A DNA stretch of 64,000 nt from Umbelopsis ramanniana AG (lineage: Eukaryota > Mucoromycota > Umbelopsidomycetes > Umbelopsidales > Umbelopsidaceae). Numbering within the stretch: position 1 is the first letter of the stretch; every line of letters begins with the position of its first letter. The notes below the pieces were generated by a model. It saw only the letters and a program-made list of their open reading frames with translations. It searched no databases and had not been told where the DNA came from. Positions 23,638-37,308 of this stretch are shown one piece after another. Position numbers and translations under genes: made by a program. The stretch covers positions 166,009 through 230,008 of the forward strand of contig NW_026252121.1 of the NCBI RefSeq assembly GCF_025399195.1, written 5' to 3'.

Positions 23638-23756
23638 ACCGCCAAAATTAATTCTATCCACATTGTATTGCACAATGCTATATCGGCCTCCTATTTTTAA
23701 TTATCGTGATTTACCCTATCCTTGGAAATGAAATATCTTATTGCATTATCTTTTCT

Positions 23757-25063
23757 CTACCACCGAGTCCACACTTGCTGAAACATCTCTGCATAATCGC
23801 GCATTTCAGTGCTGCAGTCACTTGAAGATCGAATGGAGAGAGCCTTCGGTAACTAGTATACTTCATTGTCAATACCACAGTCTAAGCTTTTCCTATTAAA
23901 ATCAAACAAAAGGGCAATTCCTTACCTCCTTTTCAAGTCTTTGAACTCGATTCTTATGACTCGGATGTGTGCTGGCGAATTGTGGTACCTCCTTGCCTCC
24001 AGACGCTTCCATTCTCTGCCAGACTCTCGTTGCTTCATGTGGATCAAAGCATGCCTGAGCCATCAGTTGCAAACCAATACTATCTGCTTCCGTTTCACAT
24101 TTACGAGAGAAAGGCATCATGATACCAAAGTTCAGCATCAGTTGGTTGAATATGAAGGAAGGGTCGATGCCAATGAGGGACAAGGTGATTTGCACCACAA
24201 ACAGAATTTTGGCAAACGATAGCTTTTCGCCACTATGTCTTGCGAGTTGATGAGCTATCTCGTGCCCAAGGACAGCTGCCATACCATCTAAAATTTCAAA
24301 TTCATGAGCTTTACATTCGGTGACTTCGCGCTATCGCCTTATTTTACCTTCATTTTGGACAATGGGTATGATGCCGGTAAAGACAAAGACTTTCCCACCC
24401 GGCAGAACAAAAGCACTACCGATTGTATAACGTCAGCAACGAAATAAACAAAAGTTCAGTGAGTCAATTCTTACTTTTTCTCCGGTGATTCTATGACATG
24501 AAACTCCCACTTCAAGTCATCCATGCCAGACACTTGCACTATACGTTTAGCGACATTGGTGACAAAGATGGACAGTCTATGGTTGGGAGGCAATATTCGG
24601 TTTCCATATTGGCTCATAATTTCTGCGTAGGCTTGTTTTGCCATAGCTAATGTGAAAGGATGGTGAGTCTCGAACTAGTGTGATGATGACATACGCACGG
24701 AAGCATATGACGCATACCTTCTTCTTGACGGGGGGTAATGTCCATAAACCGAGTTCTTCCGCTGATAGGCACTGTCTCCAAATGCGTAACATAATATCCA
24801 CCAAACAACACAGTGCCTGTGCCAGTGGTAACCCAGAAGCGTTTAGATTGATAGAATGGTATCTTATTTTGACTGAAGCGTTGGTATTTGGGCCCGGTGA
24901 ATCTGGGTTGTATTTGATACTGCGCATTCTGCTTTGGTGTCCAGTTGAATGGTCGAGTAGGAGGAAGTCGTGGTAATCGTTGAATGAATGGAGAAGTTAT
25001 GAGGGTTGGACTGGCTTTAGGGTGAAGGCCACGTCGGCTTGCGAGTAACCACAGGGAAGACAT
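23757..25063 (-). CDS. OMA1: OMA1, mitochondrial inner-membrane M48 metalloprotease
   Basis: Five exons: 25063-24718, 24646-24475, 24415-24348, 24287-23926 and 23852-23757, 1044 nt, 347 residues. The N-terminus MSSLWLLASRRGLHPKA is a mitochondrial presequence. A transmembrane segment follows (FWVTTGTGTVLFGGYYVTHL). The peptidase domain has AFVLPGGKVFVFTGIIPI, the zinc motif HEIAH (GHEIAHQLARHSGE) and the third ligand in CETEADSIGLQLM. OMA1 is the stress-activated protease that cleaves Opa1/Mgm1 and handles damaged inner-membrane proteins. An upstream in-frame TTG is ignored. The gene is divergent from RIO2 across 346 bp. Its 3' end lies 119 bp from the stop of the convergent oxidoreductase gene. 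Confidence 0.94.
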
Positions 25064-25409
25064 GTAAAAACGACATTGCTCTTGTCGTGCGGGATTGGAA
25101 TTTTTAAGTAAAACGGGAACTTGCGTATACCATTTTCTCGGCAAGTGAAACGTCTGAAAGAATTATACAAAAATAAAGCGTGAATCTCATTGTATCAGGC
25201 TACTAAATACTCAATTGAAGGCATGCGGATAGATTTCAGTCAATATTGAGTGTAAATCTTGATGCAGACCGATATCGTTGGCTCAAGGGCTGCAACATGG
25301 ATTAGCAAAAGGCAGTCCTAGCGGAGTCTGTACATTTTTTTTGCGATTCAAAATTTCGAGCAACTTTTCAGTTCGTCTACTGATCCACTGAAAGAAAGAA
25401 CATTCAAAC
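25064..25409. promoter_or_regulatory. bidirectional promoter OMA1/RIO2
   Basis: 346 bp between divergent start codons, AT-rich, with no evident TATA box. It must contain both promoters. Confidence 0.4.
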
Positions 25410-27386
<1,977 letters not shown>

Positions 27387-27525
27387 ATACTTTGGTTTAT
27401 TTTTTCAGATTTTTTTTCTCTCCCTTTTTCTTTTATTCATGCTTGATATACCATTTTTGTAACATACTGGATAGAGTACAGGTGATGGTTTCATCACTTA
27501 CAATAAAACGAACAACCTCGAGTAA

Positions 27526-30500
27526 CTAATTGCCAACGACTTCGTCAACCGCAGTCAGTGCTGCACGTTGATGGCCGGTTTCGGAATATGGAGTCTGTAC
27601 GGCAGTAGCCCTTTGTTGTACAAAGCGTTGTTGCTGCTCAACAAAGAATGTAGCCGTACTACTTTTTGGACGGACTAAAACCTGCTGCGCGCTATTAATG
27701 TACAATGTCGAAGCAAAAATGCTGGACGAGACGGAGTGAACTTTGACCGGAGGCAATGGTATTTGACCGGTCTTCAGGGCAATCAACGTGATTGGGAATT
27801 CATACACTTCACCAACCTGTCAGAGATTCTGTCAGCAAAGCGGTATCATACTTTTTCTATATCCATATCATACATTTAGCTACACATACCTTTGAGCTGA
27901 ATTTAAGCTTACGCTTCCCGGACAGAAGCCAGTTATCATAGTCAGCTTCTATTTCATATACAAAGAATGAAGACGCATCTTCTACACTCTCTTCTGATGC
28001 CCAGTAAGGTGATTGCTTGATCTTCAAAGTGCCTTCACAAGGTTCATTCACGTGCATGTAGGTATCGTTTGGCAAAATGAGTTCCACGGTATGGAGTACT
28101 CTTGATCTTGGGACATCCAAGGGAAACGACAACGCTCTCTCTGAAATAGTTGGATGCTCCTTTCGAATATCGGATTGTGAAATGATGGCATTGTGCTGCA
28201 TTTGGGAGTCAATATATGAGTGGATAAGCGCATACAAGGAGGAGGATGCTGATAAGTAGATCGAAACATACTTGGAAAAATTCTTCTATCAAGTCTAGCA
28301 GTTCCACTTTCGTCTTGAGGTCCCGATGCAGGAGGAACGATTCGCATACTTCAGCATCAAAATACTTGACTCGAACGGTTTCCGTAAGTCCGTAATCGTT
28401 ATAATCAATGTGCGACAAGAACTCTTTGCGAATATGCTTCCAAATGTGATTTAGGTGTTGGCCAAGGTTATGCTCCTTAAGCTTGGTGTTCAACTTTGCT
28501 TTGATTCCTGCCTCAACCTCTGCAGATGGGGAAATGGCTTAGTATACGCACGTCATATGATTTAGAGATCATCATCTTAACACGTACCACTTTGCAACGT
28601 TTGATACTTGACAACAAAATGTTCCTTTGATTGTAGTGAGCCTATTTAAAACGGTGTTTATATTACACGTCAAGAAAGGAGACCTGTGTGAAAACAGGCA
28701 GACTTTAAGCACAAACCTGTAGAGCCTCCCTGCTTTTTGAGCTTGTACACAAATGTAGACACTTGTCGAGGGAATAAGGTCTACCCACAATACCGTTGTT
28801 AATTTCTTTACAACACCAGGCATCGAATGTAATATACACTTACCAAATCCCAATTTTCGTTTATGGATTGATTTTCAATCTCATAGGACGCTGATGGTTC
28901 CAAGCAAGATCCAAGCACACGTGCCGGAATGTTTCCATTGCAGGACGCTTCAACCTTCAGATATATACTAGAATGTAAAATAGGATAGCTTGTGAGCACT
29001 TATCCATCCGAATTGCATGAGATTATACAAAAGAGTTTTCGTACCAGTTCTCTCCAAATATACTGGATTCAGTGACGGTCAATGGTATCAAGATATCCAC
29101 AAAGTCGGCTGAATGGAAGGAACGAATGCTTCCGTCAGCTGTTACATAGTCTGCTTTACTTCTAATCTGTTAATGTCAAAGCATTGTCAGTGTGATTTTT
29201 TTTCACGTGTGCTTTCTTAGTTGATACTCGAGGACAGTGTAACTCACTCTGAATTGATTTTCATTCCACGGTCCGTCATATGAAATGAGGAATCCAATTT
29301 TCTGGTCGGTAGTCAGTGCTGGGAGCTTGATTTGACCGCTTTCATTGACTTGCAAAATGATAGTGTGGCTTGTTTCTAGAGTAATATTAGTTTTTACAGA
29401 AGTAGCTCGCTGTGCTGATGTGGATATATGAACGTACCATCGCTAATGTTCTTCAGCGTAGCAGTATATTCCTCAGATAGAGGGATATCGAGTCCCTCAG
29501 AAAGAGATGACAACAAAAATGTGCCTTCTTTAATATTTTCATTACCACTGTAGATGCTGACCGCAAAATTCTGTCGCTCTCCCAGTGTTACTATGGTAGT
29601 TCCAGAGTTATTGATTAGTTACAGCTACAATTCCTGCTTGCGACCTTGCATATTATTGAAGCTTACCACTTCCTGGTTGCTCAACGTCGACAAACAGTTT
29701 TTGAATATCGTGATTCAGACGAAGAATGTGTTTCTCGTGACCCTCATGCAAGAAATTGTGAGCAAACGAGAGCTTGCCAAACTGAAGATGACAAGTTTCC
29801 ACTACGTATTCACCAGCCGCAGAGGTCTATAGCGTGCTGTTAGTCTCGACGACCTTTACAATAGAGAATTGGTGAAATATTCAATACTCACTTGACTGGA
29901 AAGGTTGAAAACATTCAAGCCAGCATTCAGAGTTTGATCGTTAATTTCGTAAGTGATATGTTCAGGCTCGTTTCCGACGAGGTTTAACGACAGTTTGTCA
30001 AAGTGCAGTGCCTAAACATATGGTCAGTGCGTGATTGAACTCTTTCACAAACTATCAGACATACGATGTACCTTTGGAAGCTTGTTATCCACGCATATCC
30101 GGATATTGGTCTGATCCACGGTTGCAAAATCATCTACGATGACAACATCGGACACTATAAATATAGGAGAGAACTGTCGGTGAATCTCTTCTTCCATGTT
30201 TTGTACGTTGTCAAGCAGCTCGTTGGTATAAAATTCTGCCTCTTCGCTGGAAAGTTCAGATGCATTTTTCAGCAGAGTCAACACGCATTCCAAGAATTGT
30301 CTGGTATTTCCGAGTTTTTTCTGAGCTTCTGCGCACTTTCTCAAAAGAGCGTTTTCGATATAACTCCAGTGCTGGTCGCCGTATCTCCAAGTCATTGAGT
30401 CTAGTATACGAGCAGCTTCGTCGTATTTTTCTCTAGCGCTAATATTTGTAAACGTTGGTAAGTAGCCATCATATTAGTGCATGAGATGGAAAGATGGCGC

Positions 30501-32463
30501 TTACAATTTGAAGGAGGCTATATCCCCGTGAGCACAAAGCGCGGATCGCACTCTATTGCTTTGATCGTAACCCTTAATCGCTCGTGTGCTCAGTGCCTGT
30601 AGATTGCCCTTCTAGTCAGCGATGCTTGCGACTTCCAAGATTGAACTAAACGTATTAATCTACTTACCATGTACATTTTATCAAAAGCCTCTCTTGATAC
30701 TACAGCTTCTCTTAGCTTTTGGTTCGTCATTGGCTCCTTATCAGTGACTTCCGCTCCAGAGGAAAACCGCTTCTTTGTGTTGACATTCTTGTCAATATGC
30801 ATATTAAATGGAGTGGAATCTGGCAAGTGCCCATGCTTGACACCAAGTTTGTCAAGCTGTATCAGAGTTGAAGTTCATTAATTAGTGGTCGTCAGTCCAA
30901 TACGCTGTACTGATCCTAGTAAACTTACCTGTTTGCGAGCCAAAATCAAAAGATCAGCCTTGGCCGCATTGTAGATTGGTAAAATATCAGGGTTTCCAGT
31001 CGCCAGATGAGTTGCAATCGGTTCACATTCATTGACAATGTTGGTGCATGCTGAAAATATCCATGATTCGAGATAGTCCTCGACCGGCATCTGGAATTAT
31101 GTTACACATGGTTACATACGATTGTTTCCACCATGGTATCCTCGAATCCTGTATCTTACATCATTTTCCTTTATAGTGACGGTCATGTTGGAAATAAATA
31201 ACTGAGCTCTAGCACAAGTCTCAATTGGTCTTTGTAATTTGAGTAGCAAGAAGCATTGGCGTGCAAATAAGTAGCTTCGAAAGTCGAAAACAGAAATGGT
31301 GTTTTTGTTGATGAGTTCTCGATAAGGTTTCTTTTTGAAATCAAGAACATTGGAGCTATCATCTCCTGGAGAAGAACCGCCAACATGTCCAAACCAAGCT
31401 AACGCTTTGTCTAGTTTACAACTTGTCAATACTATGTTGTATCCGTGGCATCATATTGGCATGACACAAACCTCTCAAAACTTGGAAGAAGGAAGCTTCC
31501 AACTCATCATATTGAATGAGAGATTCTTCATACAATGTCATGGTTTCAAACGTATGAGCTAGCCCTTCCTAAATTACGGTTTAGTATTGAAGAATAATGA
31601 TTCATTGAGATGATGAATCCACGATATACCTTGAGAATGAAGAAAGTACAATAATTCCAACCTGGCATCTGTCGCTGAAGATCCAGTCTGCGGGTATCAT
31701 CTTGGTACTGTTGAACTTGCGCATCAAAGCTCGTCATAATACCATCTTTCATTTTGTTGATAAAATCAACCCAATCTTCTGAATCGGCGTGTTCTGAACT
31801 GGCTGATCTCAAATACACGCATCTGTTCCTTATAGTATTAATACCTTGCTCTATTGTTAAGGTCGCATAAAATTCACTTAGCATACCTGTCTCTCTTTCC
31901 AATATTAAAATCGTTCTTAATTTTATCGTACACAGAGGTCTTAAGTCCGAGATAGCTAGCTCCTTTGCGAGTATCCTGCCCCGCAACATACACAAGCATC
32001 CATTCTTGATTTTTCTTTGTAGTGATGACGTCCATCCAAGCCTTAATCTGCCTTTTCACGGACATGCGATAAGAATCATTGTCCTTCGTATAGTATTAAG
32101 ATATCAGTATCGTCATAAGGGTACGCTGCATTGATAGCACTTTTCCTACTCACATCGCACGCGACAAAATACAAGTTCAGGTACGGCGTCTGCACTGATA
32201 GTAGCGGCTGTGGAGCTGAATCGTAGGTGAATCGCTTCATGTCTACATCTAGACTTTGTATCGTTCGTAGAGGACGCTGAATTGATGGATTCCAGTGCAG
32301 GTTGCGGAGAGGCAATCGTGATGAAAGCTCATCTGCCAGGTGTGGCCATACTCCATACTCATCATAGTCTACATTGCTCGAAATTTAATATATTGCTCAT
32401 ATTAAGCAGCTTAGTATAGAGTCAACCATTCTTACATGTGATGGTCACTTTCTTGCTCTGCAT
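27526..32463 (-). CDS. TRS130: TRS130/TRAPPC10, TRAPPII complex subunit
   Basis: Twenty-one exons, from 32463-32436, 32368-32154, 32083-31887 and 31822-31630 to 28195-27890 and 27816-27526. Every phase closes; 3561 nt, 1186 residues. The conserved N-terminal block is visible: YDEYGVWPHLADELSSRLPL, then QEWMLVYVAGQDTR and SVYDKIKNDFNIGKRDR, the TRAPPC10/Trs130 signature. The middle is helical (RQCFLLLKLQRPIETCARAQ). The C-terminal third consists of beta-sandwich (Gryzun-like) domains, ending near VGEVYEFPITLIALK. TRAPPII is the exchange factor for Ypt31/Rab11 at the late Golgi. Human TRAPPC10 is similar in length (1259) and yeast Trs130 is 1102. The first coding exon is only 28 nt. The start codon faces the PABP-like gene across 91 bp. 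Confidence 0.93.
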
Positions 32464-32554
32464 GGTGTTGCTGAGGGGAAGAAGGGAAGAAAGCTATAAA
32501 GTATTGGAACCCGACGGGGCAGAAAAGTCACACTTTTCATGTCAAAACATTTTG
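32464..32554. promoter_or_regulatory. very short bidirectional promoter TRS130/RRM gene
   Basis: Only 91 bp separate the divergent start codons. Transcription of one or both genes probably starts inside or across the partner's 5' region. An in-frame ATG for the RRM gene also exists at 32438, inside exon 1 of TRS130. Confidence 0.45.
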
Positions 32555-33932
32555 ATGCAAGAAGCAACCAATGAGGCCCCAATAGCCGCTGACCGACCAA
32601 CTGAAAGCTCTTGTAATTCACCAAGTGCAACTACTATGAAAGCATACGTTGGAGAACTCGATTCCAACATGGGCAAATCGGATTTGCTTCCAGCTCTAAA
32701 CCATCTCGGGAAAGTATCATCTTTTCGGATTTCTCGAGATGCCATAACTGGAGCTAGTCTTGGATATGGCTTTGTTGAATATGATCCAAGTCACTCAGGC
32801 AAGTTGATACGAAGTCCATGTTCATATCATATAGCTATTGGGCTTTCATCGAGCTAATTTCTTATCCAATGCAGTTCGGCCGTTACGAGAGATATCGATA
32901 AACGGCAAATTGGTGAGAGTGATGTGGTCACTTCGCCAGACACAGATAGTAGACGAAAAAGAAGCTGTAATATATCTAGCGAACTTGGATAAATCCATAG
33001 GAGAGAAGGCTTTGCGGGACACATTTTCTGCATTTGGATCCGTCACTTCTTGTACACTACTGTCAGGTTGCAAATCCAGTGGTACAGCAGCAATAACGTT
33101 CGACACCCACGAAGCGGCTAAAAAGGCAGTAAAAATAATTAATGAGTGCTTATGGAATGGAGAGCAAATGTAAGTCATTTTATAGCTATCTGTGAATCAT
33201 GTAACCAATGGACATTAAATTGTTACATCAAGTGTTGCGAGTTTTGAGCGCATCGAAGAGCACGAACTACCAGTGACACAGATAGGAAAGGCTACCGTAA
33301 ATGAAAATCTAAATTCCCGGTCGGACCACCATCAAGAGCAGACAATCTTACCTCCAGAGGCTAGTAGCAATGCCTCGTCGTGGCCAGATATGGCTACCAA
33401 TAGATCGAAAGGATCTAACATTGTAAATAATGTAAGAAAAGATGGAATATTGGATACATCACAGAATCCAGATCATGAATGCGACGGCCAGAAGCCCAAA
33501 GAGAGTTCTACAGCTGACAAGGACACTGGAGTCCACCAAACGGGTGATACGTTTCACAGGGTATCAAATCACAAAACCGATACTAGTGAAGGAAAGCGAG
33601 AACTGTACATACGCAACATCGATGCGACATTAGACGAACGTACAATCAAAAAAGAATTTGAGGTTTTCGTCAAAGTGGAGCAAGTTCGTATAGTCAAGCA
33701 GAGAAAGGTATGCGATTCAAAGATTTGAACTCCCTGTCCATAATGTATGTGCCTTACACGTTTAATCCCGCAGCACGACTCACCCAAGACGTACGGATTT
33801 GTCACTGTCAAATCGCTACAAGATGCTAACAAGCTAATATCGGAAATGAGCGGGAAATCCTTGAGGTCCAAGACCCTGCATATTTCTTTTGCGCACTCAA
33901 ACTATCAAACCGACCAATCAAGAAACCAATAG
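32555..33932 (+). CDS. PABP-like protein with three RRMs
   Basis: Four exons: 32555-32798, 32875-33169, 33233-33707 and 33774-33932, 1173 nt, 390 residues. Phases close if intron 1 uses a GC donor (G|GCAAGT). RRM1 has AYVGELDSNM and GYGFVEYDPS, RRM2 has IYLANLDKSIGEKALRDTF, and RRM3 follows a 100-residue disordered linker (ELYIRNIDATLDERTIKKEF; YGFVTVKSLQDANKLI). RRM1-2 resemble cytoplasmic poly(A)-binding protein (INGKLVRVMWSLR, then NLDKSI...DTFSAFG). The RNP1 of RRM2 is eroded (GTAAITFDTHEAA) and no MLLE domain is present. It is therefore probably a diverged PABP paralogue rather than Pab1 itself. RNA target unknown. Confidence 0.85.
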
Positions 33933-34158
33933 ATATGTGAAATGCATCAAAACCTTTTATTTAAAGCTGTAACATTATTGAAACATTTTAGCTATTTAAC
34001 CATTCATTGTACATTTGTTTGTTAAAACTTCTGCAGTTATTTCGCCTTCAACTTCTGCCATGAGTGACTGTACCGTGACTGCGTTCCCCAGAGCAGCTCA
34101 TTTTTTATAATTTCAGTTTTTTTTTGCTGAATCCTGCCGGTTTAGCAATTCATTATTC

Positions 34159-35218
34159 ATGGTTAAACGGAAAGCCGCAGTTTCAGCGGATGCTTTGGAA
34201 GACGACTATCTTGTGGAAGATATTATAGAGGAAGGAGACACTCAAGGAATTGCAGTCGAGGAAGATTTTGAAGAGAATGCACCAGCCGATCAAGGATCAG
34301 CGTCCATAAAGCGGAAAGTGGTCGAGGATATGGCGGAGGAACCAACAAAGAAAAAGAAGAAGAGAAAGCCAAAGAAGGTTAGGCAAAAAGCGATTTGAAA
34401 GAATTATAGGATCCTTTGATGAACTAACAGATACGCTTTGCGATAGAACAATGACCCATTCCAAGGTGTTGACGTGTCCTCGAAACCAGTCGCGGAACAA
34501 TACGAATACATATTAGATCGACAGAAACGAGCGAAGAGTACGTGGTCAGCCATAGAGCATGACGAACAAGCACCTGCGATCAGTGCGTTCCTCGATAGCC
34601 AAAAGTTTACGTCGCCACATACCATAGAATTCCTTCCATCCTTTGTTAAATTTGGTGAGTACAGGGGTTGATCCTATCTATCGATATGAGTATAGGATAT
34701 TGGCTGGTATTAATATCTTAAATAGGTGCTGCTGGACACAAGAAGTTGTTAAAGGAACCACCAGTAGAAGCCATGGCTGCACCAGCTATTATCATTATTA
34801 CCCACTCCGCCATTCGAGCCACTGACTTGGTGCGTGGACTGAAAGAATTTGACAAGGCAGCAAAAATTGCTAAATTATTCGCAAAACATCTCAAAGTAGA
34901 AGATCAAGCTCGTTTCTTGGCTGAATCGCGGCTACACTTTGCAGTGGGCACGCCACACCGTGTGAAGGAATTGATCGAATTGGGTATGCAATGAAGGAAA
35001 ATGGACCGGCTTTTCATGACCTTTTACTAACGAACATTTTATTCACAGGTCACTTGAAGCTTGATCGATTAGAACTACTGGTAGTGGACACCGAGAAAAA
35101 TGCAAAGCGATTGGATATTTTTGAGAACGATGCTGTCAATGGACCTTTGTTTGATTTGTTCGGCACCCACATCACTCCTAGAATGAAGGAAGGCAAGACC
35201 AAATTGGGAATCTTCTAA
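34159..35218 (+). CDS. CMS1: CMS1/CMSS1, 90S pre-ribosome factor
   Basis: Four exons: 34159-34377, 34447-34654, 34726-34983 and 35049-35218, 855 nt, 284 residues, close to yeast Cms1 (291). An acidic then Lys-rich head (KKKKKRKPKK, a likely nucleolar signal) precedes the CMS1 domain. Its landmarks are APAIIIITHSAIRATDLVRGLK, KLFAKHLKVEDQ, VAVGTP-type FAVGTPHRVKELIEL, and LDRLELLVVDTEKNAKRLDIF. This is a catalytically dead DEAD-box-like fold (the SAT/GTP segments look degenerate). Cms1 is found with 90S pre-ribosomes and U3 snoRNP. Transcription is parallel to the PABP-like gene. Confidence 0.9.
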
Positions 35219-35407
35219 TCGTATAAATGGTTTATAAGCTTTGAAATAAGAACGAATGAAAAAGTAAAAATAATAATCATTATCGGCATCTTCATGAAAT
35301 ACAAAGTGTGTACATTGACTTGGGCCAGTATATACTCGAGTGGCATGTTGCGTTTATCTGAAACTCTAGGTGACTGGCCCAGATACTTTCAATATCAGCC
35401 AGTCTAT

Positions 35408-36087
35408 TCATGACCTCTTCGGTGGTCGCGATGATTGGCTTCCAAAACCTCGAGCATTTTCGCTCGATGGGGCTATTGGTTGTCGAACGTGGCTAGCAAT
35501 TGGCCGTGGTGACTCTGACCGACGGCTAGCATCAAGTCGCTTCTGAGTTGTTTGGGCATTACGACTTTGAGTATCGTCTCCAAAAATCTTTCGTCTGGCA
35601 GCCTCGTAGGATGCTTCCCTTTCTTCAAGCGATTTAACATCCTTTTGGGCCATCGCTGAAGGTGGAGTCATAGTTGTAGATCCCGGATTGGTTGGTCTTT
35701 TGAGAATTTTAATCTAATATGAGTGAGGTTAAGGAAATAGAGCGCAAATCGCCAAGCTATGGGGGAAATCTTGAAGTACCTCTGGTGTATATGTGGTTTT
35801 GACCGTGTCTTGTCTGATTATTTGCGGCACAGTAAAGGCATTGCTAACGACCGAGCTATCAATAGAAAGTCTCATAATAGCGAGAGAAGGTTGCAATACT
35901 TACGCCTCCGTCCATAATTTCTTATTCTTTTCGTGATCATCATTTGGCGGTGGTGGATGGTAATCGTTGAGCTGCAAAATTGTTAGCATCTGCGTTTGAC
36001 GCATAGGATTTCTAGCTTATAGGAAGAGAAACATACTTGTGCGTCGGCGGCAGTCTCCCAGTCGTCCCATGGATCTGGTTCTGACAT
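35408..36087 (-). CDS. SZRD1: SZRD1-like SUZ-domain protein
   Basis: Four exons: 36087-36037, 35971-35904, 35843-35780 and 35713-35408, 489 nt, 162 residues, against 152 in human SZRD1. The order of motifs matches the family: DPWDDWETAADAQ at the start, IKILKRPTNPG in the middle, the SUZ element SLEEREASYEAARRKIFG, and RQPIAPSSENARGFG near the end. SUZ domains bind RNA and occur with R3H domains, but here, as in SZRD1, the SUZ stands alone. The function is unclear (translation or RNA decay are suggested). Fungal versions are little described. It is convergent with CMS1, stops 189 bp apart. Confidence 0.88.
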
Positions 36088-36948
36088 GGGTGGTCAACTT
36101 GAATTCCAACAGACGTCAAGCGGTATGTCCCGTTTGTCCACGAAGGGCAGAATTTTTTGTTTTGAATCACTCAACTGGTTCCAATGTGATGATGGCTCTC
36201 AATTTATCGGATTTGAACAACCAGCAGTTTTGATTCATCTTTTCACTATTTCTCAATCCACAAAGCCTACGTAGACATTGAATAAACCCTTTAATTATGT
36301 ACGACGTGGTCCGTGTTTTAACAGAGTAGCTTCCCGTAAAATGGCAACACTGAAATCATGATAATGATATTCGTTGCAAAATGTATGCATATTGTTAGAA
36401 CACATCGCATTATGATTGTGAAAGTTTCCTAAATAACTCTATCAATTCCAGTTTCATGCAGACATTTGGTTTAACAGTGTAATGTATGCTAGAAAATCAC
36501 CATCATTGACGGTAGCAAAGTGTTTTGGCAAACGCCAATTTGAGCATAAGGCACTTGATTGCATATCAGAGGACTGGCTGACAGACTTTGCCTATTTGCA
36601 GACCTGTGAAGCTGCTGAATAGATCTGATCGTCAAGCTTGGAAAAACTATGCAGAGTCCTTCATTATCCTTGAGGCAGTCTACAGCTCGTTACGTTTCTG
36701 TTGCGTCACAAGATTTTGTCATCAACACTCACAAATTCATAAATAACCCTTCGCATTCACCAGTATGAACTACTCATTGGTATTTACCCCATTCAGAAGA
36801 ATCCAACCATCTCCAATATCAGGTTTAACATGTATTAGCATTTGCGGGGTAACATATAAAATACGAGCTATATGATGCTTGAGTCAAAATATATATTTAA
36901 TCAACGTAGAAATAGGTTGGCCGATGGACCATGATGTTTCGGCAAGGC
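36088..36948. other. spacer with one very small open frame
   Basis: About 860 bp. It contains an ATG-initiated 46-codon frame at 36482-36622 (begins MYARKSPSLTV, has DCISEDWLTDFAYL, ends in TAG). The frame has no TATA box and no recognisable family. I see nothing else. Confidence 0.35.
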
Positions 36949-37251
36949 TTATGCACCAGTGCTCATAGGATCCCGCTCACCAGTTTGGTTGATAGAGCCA
37001 CCCATGGGATCTTCAAATCCGCCAATGTGTTCAGGCTTAGGGCTGCTTCGCATTGGGTCAGCGAGGAACTTGGTTAGCGCTGGGCTCTGGCTTCTGCTGG
37101 GAGGGCCGCTATGAACCGCGTCACCACCTTTCAGTGGACTGTGAGTTCCCGGGTGCGTAGAAGCAGTATGGTGGTCCGGCTTTTCCTCGAGATCAACCTG
37201 TGGAGAGGAGGGCCGAGAGTGCTTTTTGTGATGAAAGATGTTGAATGCCAT
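36949..37251 (-). CDS. small Pro/Ser/His-rich orphan protein
   Basis: One exon of 303 nt, 100 residues, beginning MAFNIFHHKKHSRPSSP. Composition is Pro, Ser, Gly, His and Asp with repeated SP dipeptides (SPLKGG; SRSQSPALTKFLADPM), so it is probably disordered and a phosphorylation target. Supporting evidence is a TATATAAA element 50-57 bp upstream. No domain is recognised. Its size and TATA promoter are like those of stress- or development-induced small fungal proteins, but that is inference. Confidence 0.6.
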   Translation of the reverse strand: MAFNIFHHKKHSRPSSPQVDLEEKPDHHTASTHPGTHSPLKGGDAVHSGPPSRSQSPALTKFLADPMRSSPKPEHIGGFEDPMGGSINQTGERDPMSTGA

Positions 37252-37300
37252 AGTAAGTAGTGTAATTGAGATAAGAAGTTTTTTTGGTAGAGTTCATCGG

Positions 37301-37308
37301 TTTATATA
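37301..37308 (-). promoter_or_regulatory. TATA box of the small Pro/Ser-rich gene
   Basis: TATATAAA read on the minus strand, 50-57 bp upstream of the ATG at 37251. The spacing suggests a very short 5' leader. Confidence 0.5.

Noticed and set aside
36482-36622. 46-codon ATG frame between SZRD1-like and the Pro/Ser-rich gene
   Set aside because: It looks slightly protein-like (EDWLTDFAYLQTCEAAE), but it is short enough for chance and has no supporting signals.
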